Shown piece by piece: positions 18,362-26,945 of a stretch of 64,000 nucleotides of DNA. The stretch comes from Streptomyces sp. NBC_00654 (lineage in GTDB: Bacteria > Actinomycetota > Actinomycetes > Streptomycetales > Streptomycetaceae), in the NCBI RefSeq assembly GCF_026341775.1, contig NZ_JAPEOB010000002.1, forward strand, positions 1,922,001-1,986,000, in the 5' to 3' direction. Within the stretch, counting starts at the first letter, position 1. Each line of letters opens with the position of its first letter. The position numbers and the translations under genes are program-made. The notes under the pieces are model-generated. The model had not been told where the DNA came from and ran no database searches. It was given only the letters and a program-made list of their open reading frames with translations.

Positions 18362-18832
18362 ATGGGCGAGCAGACCACCCCGAAGTTCCCCCAGGAAGTC
18401 ATCGACGAGTACGCCGCACTCGGCGTCGACCTCCCCGCACTGTTCTCCGCCGGACACCTCGGCGAGCGCATGGGCGTGTCCATCACCGAAGCCTCCGCGG
18501 ACCGCGTCGTCGGCACCATGCCCGTCGAGGGCAACACCCAGCCCTACGGCCTCCTGCACGGCGGCGCCTCCGCCGTCCTCGCCGAAACCCTCGGCTCCGT
18601 CGGCACCATGCTCCACGGCGGCGCCGCCAAGGTCGCCGTCGGCGTCGACCTGAACTGCACCCACCACCGCGGCGTCCGCAGCGGCCTCGTCACCGGCGTC
18701 GCCACCCCCGTACACCGCGGCCGCACCACCGCCACCTACGAGATCGTCATCACCGACGAACAGGACAAGCGGGTCTGCACCGCCCGCCTCACCTGCCTGC
18801 TCCGCGACGCCCCCCAGCCCACCGCCGGCTGA
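18362..18832 (+). CDS. Hotdog-fold thioesterase (PaaI/YbgC-like)
   Basis: A 156-residue single-domain hotdog-fold protein of the PaaI type. The family motif QPYGLLHGGASAVLAETLGS is at about residues 60-79, with the catalytic-region HGG and the acidic residue of AETLGS. LNCTHHRGVRSGLVTG and the final TARLTCLLRD strand complete the fold. Such enzymes hydrolyse aryl- or acyl-CoA thioesters, but the substrate here is not known. The start is ATG 18362. It stands between the FdhF gene and a strong hairpin terminator. Confidence 0.88.
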   Translation: MGEQTTPKFPQEVIDEYAALGVDLPALFSAGHLGERMGVSITEASADRVVGTMPVEGNTQPYGLLHGGASAVLAETLGSVGTMLHGGAAKVAVGVDLNCTHHRGVRSGLVTGVATPVHRGRTTATYEIVITDEQDKRVCTARLTCLLRDAPQPTAG

Positions 18833-18867
18833 CCCACAGCACCGCGGACCACCCCCGCACCACACCA

Positions 18868-18907
18868 CTGCCCGACCGGAACGCACCCTCGCATTCCGGC
18901 CGGGCAG
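18868..18907 (+). terminator. Terminator after the thioesterase gene
   Basis: CTGCCCGACCGGAACGC at 18868-18884 pairs with GCATTCCGGCCGGGCAG at 18891-18907, a 17-bp stem with two mismatches and a 6-base loop. Confidence 0.7.
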
Positions 18908-19440
18908 ACCCATATCCCCACCCTTTCAAGGCCGTTGACCAACACACTCGGTCAACACCCTTGACCCTCAAGGCCGTTCCATGAGCCACTCAGCAGCCCA
19001 CCGCCATGGCGCCCCGCGGACACACACCCCCCCGATGTCACACTCCGTAACATTCGGGCAAGGCGAAAACAGGCCGCTCCCACCACCCCCCACGGCAGCG
19101 GCCGACCCCCTCGCGCCCTCCGCACCACACACCACGCGACAGCACCAAGATCGGTTCAAGCCCCTTAGCAGAGCTGCGCGTTCTCAGGATGCGGTCACTT
19201 CGCCGTCCAGTGAAAAAACAGCACATGTCAGCACAGCCACCTCAAGCCTTCCTCAAGGGCATAACAAGAGAGTCACATCCTGACTCGACCCATCCCGGAC
19301 CTCCACACCTACGCCTAGAGTCACCGCCAGTCACCGCGCCGCCGGGCGCAACTGCTGCACGCACCGCACCACCCAGTACCGCCCGGCGATCGAGGACGGC
19401 ACCTCAAGCAGAGGAGGCCGCGCCAGGGAAAGGACCTTTC
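18908..19440. other. Long upstream region of the liv operon
   Basis: Over 500 bases without a supported gene lie between the thioesterase terminator and livK. It contains a cluster of TTGACC/GGTCAA elements (see the separate entry) and a ribosome site (GGGAAAGGAC) just before livK. A short A-run (GTGAAAAAACAG near 19210) stands out in this GC-rich DNA. I could not identify a convincing promoter or riboswitch, although the length suggests a regulated leader. Confidence 0.5.
18926..18978. promoter_or_regulatory. Operator-like cluster of inverted and direct repeats
   Basis: GTTGACC (18934-18940) and GGTCAAC (18950-18956) are an exact inverted pair with 9 bases between. A third element, TTGACC, is at 18961-18966. 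In addition, TCAAGGCCGTT occurs exactly at 18926-18936 and again at 18968-18978, 42 bp apart (about four helical turns). This arrangement suggests a protein-binding site about 460 bp upstream of livK. The binding protein is unknown. Confidence 0.5.
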
Positions 19441-20664
19441 GTGCGACACCGTTCTTTGCTCATACTCACTGCAGTGCTCACCACCGGAGCACTGACGCTC
19501 ACCGCCTGCGGGTCGCGCGACGACGACAAGAAGAGCAGCGGAAGCGGCGACACCCAGACCGTCGTCATCGGCGTCGACGCGCCCCTGACCGGCGATCTCT
19601 CCGCCCTCGGCCTCGGCATCAAGAACTCCGCCGACCTCGCCGTCAACACGGCGAACAAGGACAAGACGGTCCCCGGCATCACCTTCGAGCTCCAGCCGCT
19701 CGACGACCAGGCCCAGCCCTCCGTCGGCCAGCAGAACGCCCAGAAGTTCATCGGCAACAAAGAACTCCTCGGCGTCGTCGGCCCGCTGAACTCCGGCGTC
19801 TCCCAGTCGATGCAGAAGCCCCTCAACGACGCCAAGCTCACCCAGGTCTCCCCCGCCAACACCGGCACCGAGCTGACCCAGGGCAACAACTGGAAGACCG
19901 GCGACAAGAAGCGCCCCTACGCCTCGTACTTCCGCACCTCCACCACCGACCAGATCCAGGGCGCCTTCGCGGCCAAGTACCTCTTCAACAACGCGAAGAT
20001 CAAGGACGTCTACCTCATCGACGACCAGAAGCCCTACGGCGCCGGCCTCGCCGCCTCCTTCAAGACGACGTTCACCGAGCTCGGCGGCAAGATCGTCGGC
20101 ACCGACCACGTCAACCCCGACGACCGCGACTTCAACTCCGTCGTCACCAAGGTCAAGGGCACCAGCGCCAAGGCCGTCTACTACGGCGGCGAATACCCCG
20201 CCGGCGCACCCCTGAGCCAGCAGCTCAAGGACAGCGTCAAGATCCCCCTCATGGGCGGCGACGGCATGTACAGCGCCGACTTCATCAAGCTCAACAAGAA
20301 GGCCGAAGGCGACATCGCCACCTCCGTCGGCAAGCCCGTCGAAGAACTCGACTCCGCCAAGAAGTTCATCGGGGACTACAAGACGGCCGGCTACAAGGAC
20401 GCCTACGAGGCCTACGGCGGCGGCACCTACGACGCCACCTGGTCCATCATCGAAGCCGTCAAGATCGTCGTCGCCGACAACGGCGGCAAGCTCCCCGCCG
20501 ACGCCCGCGAAAAGGTCCTCGCCGCCATGGCCAAGGTCAAGTTCGAAGGCGTCACCGGCCCCGTCTCCTTCGACGAATACGGCGACACCACCAACACCAT
20601 GATGACCGCCTACCAGGTCACCGGCGACAAGTGGGCCTCCAAGCTCAGCGAGGCAGTCAACTAA
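19441..20664 (+). CDS. livK: Branched-chain amino acid ABC transporter, substrate-binding lipoprotein
   Basis: The extracellular receptor of a Liv-type transporter that delivers leucine, isoleucine and valine (or related amino acids) to the LivHM channel. It has 407 residues. The N-terminus VRHRSLLILTAVLTTGALTL leads to the lipobox LTAC, with lipid attachment at Cys23. A Ser/Gly/Asp-rich linker is followed by the periplasmic-binding type I fold (VVIGVDAPLTGDLSALGLGI, VVGPLNSGVSQSMQ, GGTYDATWSIIEA). I chose the GTG at 19441, where the signal peptide begins and GGGAAAGGAC precedes; the frame is open further upstream without a signal sequence. It heads the livKHMGF operon. Confidence 0.93.
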   Translation: MRHRSLLILTAVLTTGALTLTACGSRDDDKKSSGSGDTQTVVIGVDAPLTGDLSALGLGIKNSADLAVNTANKDKTVPGITFELQPLDDQAQPSVGQQNAQKFIGNKELLGVVGPLNSGVSQSMQKPLNDAKLTQVSPANTGTELTQGNNWKTGDKKRPYASYFRTSTTDQIQGAFAAKYLFNNAKIKDVYLIDDQKPYGAGLAASFKTTFTELGGKIVGTDHVNPDDRDFNSVVTKVKGTSAKAVYYGGEYPAGAPLSQQLKDSVKIPLMGGDGMYSADFIKLNKKAEGDIATSVGKPVEELDSAKKFIGDYKTAGYKDAYEAYGGGTYDATWSIIEAVKIVVADNGGKLPADAREKVLAAMAKVKFEGVTGPVSFDEYGDTTNTMMTAYQVTGDKWASKLSEAVN

Positions 20665-20701
20665 CCGGCCAGGCCCCTCCCGGTCACCCCGAAGCAACCA
20701 G

Positions 20702-20736
20702 ACCGCGCGGGAGCGCTACGAGCGCTCCCGCGCGGT
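20702..20736 (+). terminator. Strong intercistronic hairpin between livK and livH
   Basis: ACCGCGCGGGAGCGCT at 20702-20717 pairs perfectly with AGCGCTCCCGCGCGGT at 20721-20736 around a 3-base loop. It lies in the 105-bp gap between the receptor and permease genes and has no T-run. A partial terminator or 3'-end stabiliser here would favour high receptor levels over membrane components, as in other binding-protein transport operons. Confidence 0.75.
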
Positions 20737-20769
20737 GCCATATCCGAACCACTCGACGGAGGCCCTGCG

Positions 20770-21699
20770 GTGAACGAACTGCCGCAACAGCTGGCCAATG
20801 GACTCATCCTCGGCGCGATGTACGGTCTCATCGCGATCGGTTACACGATGGTCTACGGAATCATCCAGCTCATCAACTTCGCACACGGCGAGATCTTCAT
20901 GATCGGAGGCTTCGGTGCCCTCACGGTCTACCTCGGGCTTCCGTCCGGATTCTCCCTCATAGCTGCGATACCCCTCATGATCATCGGCGGCATCATCGCC
21001 GCGGTCGCCATCAGCATGGCCGCCGAACGATTCGCCTACCGGCCACTGCGCACCGCACCACGCCTCGCCCCCCTCATCACCGCCATCGGACTCTCCCTCG
21101 CCCTCCAGCAGGCAGTCTGGATGTGGTACCCCGACGCCACGAAGGACCGTTCCTTCCCCCAGTTCAAGGGCGAAGCATTCGAGATCTTCGGCGCCAACAT
21201 CCAACGCGGCGACGTCTTCGTCCTCATCGCCGCCCCCGTCTGCATGCTCGCCCTCGGCCTCTTCGTCTCCAAGACCCGCTCCGGCCGCGGCATGCAAGCC
21301 ACCTCGCAGGACCCCGACACCGCCAAGCTCATGGGCATCAACACCGACCGCATCATCGTCATGGCCTTCGCCATCGGTGCCGCGTTCGCCGCCGTCGCCG
21401 CCGTCGCCTACGGACTCAAGAACGGCCAGATCGGCTTCCGCATGGGCTTCATCATGGGCCTCAAAGCCTTCACCGCAGCCGTACTCGGCGGCATCGGAAA
21501 CATCTACGGCGCCATGCTCGGCGGCGTCGTACTCGGCGTAGCCGAAGCCCTCGCCACCGGCTACATGAGCGAGGTCCCCGGCATGGAACTCTTCGGCGGC
21601 GGCGCCTGGAAGGACGTATGGGCCTTCGCCCTCCTCATCATCGTCCTCCTCGTCCGACCCCAAGGCCTACTCGGCGAACGCGTCGCGGATCGGGCGTGA
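20770..21699 (+). CDS. livH: Branched-chain amino acid ABC transporter permease LivH
   Basis: One of the two channel subunits of the Liv transporter, an integral membrane protein of 309 residues with about eight hydrophobic segments. The opening LPQQLANGLILGAMYGLIAIGYTMVYGIIQLINFAHGE is the LivH signature, and the cytoplasmic loop that couples to the ATPases contains the EAA-like region (GRGMQATSQDPDTAKLMGINTDRII). The start is the GTG at 20770 with GGAGG upstream. Its stop codon overlaps the possible first start codon of livM, so the two are probably translationally coupled. Confidence 0.94.
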   Translation: MNELPQQLANGLILGAMYGLIAIGYTMVYGIIQLINFAHGEIFMIGGFGALTVYLGLPSGFSLIAAIPLMIIGGIIAAVAISMAAERFAYRPLRTAPRLAPLITAIGLSLALQQAVWMWYPDATKDRSFPQFKGEAFEIFGANIQRGDVFVLIAAPVCMLALGLFVSKTRSGRGMQATSQDPDTAKLMGINTDRIIVMAFAIGAAFAAVAAVAYGLKNGQIGFRMGFIMGLKAFTAAVLGGIGNIYGAMLGGVVLGVAEALATGYMSEVPGMELFGGGAWKDVWAFALLIIVLLVRPQGLLGERVADRA

Positions 21700-21704
21700 T
21701 ACGG

Positions 21705-23491
21705 ATGACCACCACCACCACGCCCCACACCGGCGCACTCCTCCCACTGCCCACCAACGCCGCCCGCGCCCTCACCACACTCGGCGCCACCGTCGCCCTC
21801 ATCGGCACCTTCCTCGCCTGGACCTGGACCGACGAATTCCCCGGCGACCTCACCGTCACCGGCTACCCCGGCGGCCTCCAGGTCCTCACCCTCATCGGCG
21901 CGGCACTCACCCTGCTCCTCGCCCTCTCCGGGTACGGCATCAAAGGCCTCCGCTGGCTCACCCCCGGCGGCGCCAACAGCCCCGTCCGACTCGCCGCACT
22001 CGGCGTCCTCGGCACCACCGGCTACACCATCGGCGCCATCTCCGCGAAACTCGGCGGCGTCGTCAACCTCGAACCCGGAGCCTGGGTCAGCGGCATCGGC
22101 GCACTCATCGCCGTCATCGCCGCCTTCGGCCTCCCCGCCGACCAGAACATCACCCACACCACCACCCCCAACCCCTGGGAACAGTTCCGCAACAGCCTGC
22201 GAGCCCCCACACCCGCGCGCGCCAAGGAACTCCCCTCCTGGGCCGAAATCCTGATCATCGCCGGAGCCTTCGGCGCCGCCCTCTACGTCTTCACGTACGG
22301 CATCGACACCGAATACGCCGAACTCTTCATCGGCTTCATGATCAGCGTCGCCTTCGGCTTCACCGCACTCAACCGCGCCGGCCTCATCGCCCGCATCACC
22401 GCACTCACCACAAAACACCGCAACGTCACCCTCGCCGCCGCGCTCGTCGCAGCCTTCTGCTTCCCCTTCACCCAGCAGAACGAGGAATACGCCCTCATCG
22501 GCGCCAACATCCTCATCTTCGCGACCGTCGCCCTCGGCCTCAACGTCGTCGTCGGCCTCGCCGGACTCCTCGACCTCGGATACGTCGCCTTCCTCGGCGT
22601 CGGCGCCTACGCCGCCGCCCTCGTATCCGGCTCGCCGCTCTCCCCCATCGGCGTCCAGTTCCCCTTCTGGGCCGCCGTCCTCACCGGCGCCGCCGCCTCA
22701 CTCGTCTTCGGCGTCGTCATCGGCGCCCCCACCCTGCGACTGCGCGGCGACTACCTCGCCATCGTCACCCTCGGCTTCGGAGAGATCTTCCGCCTCACCG
22801 TCAACGCCCTCAACGGCGTCAGCGGCCCGGACCTCACCAACGGCTCCCAGGGCATCCCGAGCATCCCCGACCTCAACCTCTTCGGGTTCGACTTCGGAAT
22901 CAGCCACGACATCGGCGGCTTCACCCTCGGCAGGTCCGCCAACTACTACCTGCTGATGCTCGTCTTCACCGCCGTCGTCGTCATGGTCTTCCGCCGCTCC
23001 GGCGAATCCCGCATCGGCCGCGCCTGGGTCGCCATCCGCGAGGACGAAACCGCGGCCACCGCCATGGGCATCAACGCCTTCCGGCTCAAACTGCTCGCCT
23101 TCGCCCTCGGCGCCACCCTCGCCGGACTCGCCGGAACCGTCCAGGCACACGTGTCCTACACCGTGACGCCCGAGCAGTACCAGTTCGCCGGATCCGCACC
23201 GCCCAACTCCGCCTTCCTCCTCGCCGCCGTCATCCTCGGCGGCATGGGAACCCTCAGCGGACCCCTCGTCGGCGCCGCACTGCTCTACCTCATCCCGGCC
23301 AAGCTGCAGTTCATGCAGGACTACCAGCTCCTCCTCTTCGGCCTCGCGCTCATCCTCCTGATGCGCTTCCGCCCCGAGGGCCTCGTCGCCGACCGCAGGA
23401 AGCAGCTCGAATTCCACGAGACCGGCCAACTCGACGTGCCACCCGACACACCACTCACCGACACAGCCGCCGGCACCACGAAGGCGGGGAC

Positions 23492-23495
<4 letters not shown>
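21705..23495 (+). CDS. livM: Branched-chain amino acid ABC transporter permease LivM, N-terminally extended
   Basis: The second channel subunit. The LivM core starts near residue 250 and contains FATVALGLNVVVGLAGLLDLGYVAFLGVGAYAAAL and the coupling loop RIGRAWVAIREDETAATAMGINAFRLK. The protein has 596 residues, well over the 300-450 common for LivM. The extra N-terminal 240 residues contain about four additional hydrophobic segments (for example TLGATVALIGTFLAW and LTLIGAALTLLLALSGYGI). I used the ATG at 21705; the in-frame GTG at 21696, which overlaps the livH stop, is an equally possible start. Its end overlaps livG by GTGA. Confidence 0.9.
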
Positions 23496-24426
<931 letters not shown>

Positions 24427-24430
<4 letters not shown>

Positions 24431-25143
24431 CCGCACTGCTAGAGGTCAAGGACCTCCGCGTCGCCTACGGCAAGATCGAAGCCGTCAAAGGCATCTCCTT
24501 CAGCGTCGAAGCCGGCCAGGTCGTCACCCTCATCGGCACCAACGGCGCAGGCAAGACCACCACCCTGCGCACCCTCTCCGGACTGCTCAAACCACTCGGC
24601 GGCAGCATCCTCTTCGAGGGCAAACCCCTCACCAACATCCCCGCCCACAAGATCGTCTCCCTCGGCATCGCCCACTCCCCCGAGGGACGCCACATCTTCC
24701 CCCGGCTGACGATCACCGAGAACCTCCTCCTCGGCGCCTACCTCCGCAACGACAAAGCAGGCATCGAGAAGGACATCCAGCGCGCCTACAGCCTCTTCCC
24801 CATCCTCGGAGAACGCCGAAAGCAGGCCGCGGGAACCCTCTCCGGCGGCGAACAGCAGATGCTCGCCATGGGACGCGCCCTCATGTCCCAGCCCAAACTG
24901 CTCATGCTCGACGAACCCTCCATGGGCCTCTCCCCGATCATGATGCAGAAGATCATGGAGACCATCGTCGAACTCAAGGCCGCGGGCACCACGATCCTCC
25001 TCGTCGAACAGAACGCCCAGGCCGCCCTCTCCCTCGCGGACCAGGGCCACGTCATGGAGGTCGGCAAGATCGTCCTCTCCGGCACCGGCCCGGACCTCCT
25101 GCACGACGAATCCGTCCGCAAGGCCTACCTCGGCGAGGACTGA
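24427..25143 (+). CDS. livF: Branched-chain amino acid ABC transporter ATP-binding protein LivF
   Basis: The partner ATPase of LivG, 238 residues. Walker A is GTNGAGKT near residues 38-45, followed by the LivF-typical GIAHSPEGRHIFPRLTITENL, the signature LSGGEQQMLAMGRAL, Walker B LLMLDEPSMGLSP and the H-loop VEQNAQ. The ATG at 24427 overlaps the livG stop (ATGA) and has a GAGGAGGA site upstream. It is the last gene of the operon and is followed by a strong terminator. Confidence 0.95.
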
Positions 25144-25166
25144 CCCACCAGCACCCCCGAACAACA

Positions 25167-25209
25167 CAGGAGGCCCGCACCCCGATCGATCCGGGGTGCG
25201 GGCCTCCTG
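25167..25209. terminator. Bidirectional terminator between livF and pdtaR
   Basis: An 18-bp perfect stem. The left arm is 25167-25184 (CAGGAGGCCCGCACCCCG), the right arm 25192-25209, with a 7-base loop. It separates the convergent liv operon and the response regulator gene. Confidence 0.85.
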
Positions 25210-25232
25210 CGTACAAACCCTCGCGGCAACCG

Positions 25233-25889
25233 CTACTCGGCCGCCTTCTTCTTCTCCTCGGCATCCTCGATCAGCGCCTCCGCCAGCTGCTGCATCGACA
25301 GCCGCCGGTCCATCGACGTCTTCTGGATCCACCGGAAAGCCGCCGGCTCGGACAACCCGTAATCCGTCTGCAGAATGCTCTTCGCCCGGTCCACCAGCTT
25401 CCGGGTCTCCAGCCGCTGCGCCAGGTCCGCGACCTCGCCCTCCAGCGCCTTCAGCTCCGCGAACCGCGACACCGCCATCTCGATGGCCGGCACCACGTCG
25501 CTCTTGCTGAACGGCTTCACCAGATACGCCATCGCCCCGGCGTCCCGGGCCCGCTCCACGAGGTCGCGCTGCGAGAACGCGGTGAGCATCAGGACCGGCG
25601 CGATGGACTCCTCGGCGATCTTCTCCGCCGCGGAGATCCCGTCGAGCACGGGCATCTTCACATCAAGGATGACCAGGTCCGGCTTGTGCTCCCGGGCCAG
25701 CTCCACGGCCTGCTGGCCGTCCCCGGCCTCACCGACGACGGAGTAGCCCTCCTCCTCCAGCATCTCCTTGAGGTCCAGACGAATCAGAGCCTCGTCCTCG
25801 GCGATGACGACACGGGTCGTCAGCGGCGGGACGTGCGACTTGTCGTCGTCGGCGGCGTCTACGGGCTGGGGCGACTCGGGGGTGGTCAC
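25233..25889 (-). CDS. pdtaR: ANTAR-domain response regulator (PdtaR type)
   Basis: A two-component response regulator that acts on RNA rather than DNA. Of 218 residues, about 25-145 are a receiver domain with the acidic pair in VVIAEDEALIRLDL, the phosphoacceptor Asp76 in VILDVKMPVLDG, and Lys in YLVKPFSKSDV. About 150-212 are an ANTAR domain (LETRKLVDRAKSILQTDYGLSEPAAFRWIQKTSMDRR), which binds paired hexaloop hairpins and prevents transcription termination. The layout matches mycobacterial PdtaR (Rv1626). The GTG at 25889 follows AAGGAG; the longer open frame upstream crosses the tRNA gene on the other strand. No kinase gene is in the window. Confidence 0.9.
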   Translation of the reverse strand: MTTPESPQPVDAADDDKSHVPPLTTRVVIAEDEALIRLDLKEMLEEEGYSVVGEAGDGQQAVELAREHKPDLVILDVKMPVLDGISAAEKIAEESIAPVLMLTAFSQRDLVERARDAGAMAYLVKPFSKSDVVPAIEMAVSRFAELKALEGEVADLAQRLETRKLVDRAKSILQTDYGLSEPAAFRWIQKTSMDRRLSMQQLAEALIEDAEEKKKAAE

Positions 25890-25982
25890 GGGGCTCCTTG
25901 ATTCAGGGCAGATGCTGCTTCGAATCAGCCTACCTAGCGGCAGGAGCTGCAAGTCACCCGGTACACTCCTGACAGCACCCTT

Positions 25983-26065
25983 GCCGGGTTGGTGGAAGGG
26001 TATACACGGATGTCTCAAACACATCTGCTCGAAAGAGCTTGCGGGTTCGAATCCCGCACTCGGCA
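25983..26065 (+). tRNA. tRNA-Leu (anticodon CAA)
   Basis: A complete 83-base type II tRNA. The acceptor arm GCCGGGT (25983-25989) pairs with ACTCGGC (26058-26064), and A26065 is the discriminator base. The anticodon stem GATGT/ACATC encloses the loop CTCAAAC, giving anticodon CAA. The long variable arm (GCTCGAAAGAGC) marks a leucine tRNA, and the T arm is GCGGG-TTCGAAT-CCCGC. The 3' CCA is not encoded, as is usual in actinomycetes. TACACT at 25962-25967 could be its -10 element. A strong terminator follows. Confidence 0.96.
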
Positions 26066-26075
26066 CGGATCAGAG

Positions 26076-26112
26076 AAGCGGATGTTCACGTTCTCGTGAA
26101 CATCCGCTTTTT
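26076..26112 (+). terminator. Intrinsic terminator of tRNA-Leu
   Basis: AAGCGGATGTTCACG (26076-26090) pairs perfectly with CGTGAACATCCGCTT (26095-26109) over a TTCT loop, and five Ts (26108-26112) follow. This is a textbook factor-independent terminator. Confidence 0.9.
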
Positions 26113-26150
26113 GCTACCTGCGGCGACATTTCATCACGCAGGGTAGTGGC

Positions 26151-26939
26151 ATGAACTGCCACGGCATCGAAGTGCGTCAGAGGGCGCTCTCCCTGCTCCG
26201 GTCCGGCGCGAAGGGTGCGGAAGTGGCTCGGCAGCTCAATGTGCCGCGCGGCACCGTCTCGTACTGGCTCCACATGGATCGCTCCAAGCGAGGTGAGTGC
26301 CCAGGCGGAGACAAACCACAGTGCCACCGGTGTGACCGTGTCCCTCTTGACGCATCCGCCTATTCGTATCTCCTGGCCCTGTACCTGGGTGATGGCCACA
26401 TAAGCAGGTACGCCCAGCACCGGGTACCGAACCTCATGATCACTCTTGATGATTCCTGGCCCGGCATTCAGAGCGAGGCCGAGGCGGCAATGCGCAGGGT
26501 GTTCCCGGACAACGCGACCTGCCGGGTACGCAAGACGGGTTGCCACAACATCAAGGTCTACTCCAAGCACCTGCCCTGTCTGTTCCCTCAGCACGGCCCG
26601 GGACGGAAGCATGAGCGCCTCATCGTCCTCGAACCCTGGCAGCAGGAGATCGTGGACGCGCACCCATGGGACTTCATCCGAGGTCTGATCCACTCCGACG
26701 GATGCCGCAACATGAACTGGACGACCCGTACGGTCGGCGGCGAACAGAAGCGGTACGAGTATGCGAGGTACTGGTTCACCAACGTCTCCGACGACATCCG
26801 GCAGCTCTACACCGACACTCTCGACAAGCTCGGCGTCGAGTGGAAGCACTGCACGCGCGGCGGGAAGGCGTACAACATCTCCGTCGCCCGACGGGCATCC
26901 GTAGCGCTCATGGATGCTCACGTCGGGCCGAAATACTGA
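26151..26939 (+). CDS. Freestanding HTH-LAGLIDADG (homing-endonuclease-like) protein
   Basis: A 262-residue protein with an N-terminal helix-turn-helix (about residues 5-42, ALSLLRSGAKGAEVARQLN then VPRGTVSYWL) of the kind found in resolvase- and Trm-type DNA-binding domains. A short Cys cluster follows (C50, C58, C61). Two LAGLIDADG-type motifs come next: SYLLALYLGDG at about 72-82 and DFIRGLIHSDG at 174-184, each ending in the metal-binding acidic residue. The two motifs are about 100 residues apart, as in monomeric LAGLIDADG enzymes. It may be a mobile endonuclease or a domesticated DNA-binding protein, as with WhiA. It lies just downstream of tRNA-Leu and ends 6 bp before the stop of convergent pyk. 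No intron or intein is evident. Confidence 0.8.
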   Translation: MNCHGIEVRQRALSLLRSGAKGAEVARQLNVPRGTVSYWLHMDRSKRGECPGGDKPQCHRCDRVPLDASAYSYLLALYLGDGHISRYAQHRVPNLMITLDDSWPGIQSEAEAAMRRVFPDNATCRVRKTGCHNIKVYSKHLPCLFPQHGPGRKHERLIVLEPWQQEIVDAHPWDFIRGLIHSDGCRNMNWTTRTVGGEQKRYEYARYWFTNVSDDIRQLYTDTLDKLGVEWKHCTRGGKAYNISVARRASVALMDAHVGPKY

Positions 26940-26945
26940 GCTGCC

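Noticed and set aside
25983..26939. Integrated element with att repeats at tRNA-Leu
   Set aside because: There is no integrase gene, and I found no repeat of the tRNA 3' end downstream before or after the LAGLIDADG gene.
26151..26939. Intein or group I intron
   Set aside because: The LAGLIDADG protein has its own start and stop and is not embedded in a host gene or flanked by splice junctions.
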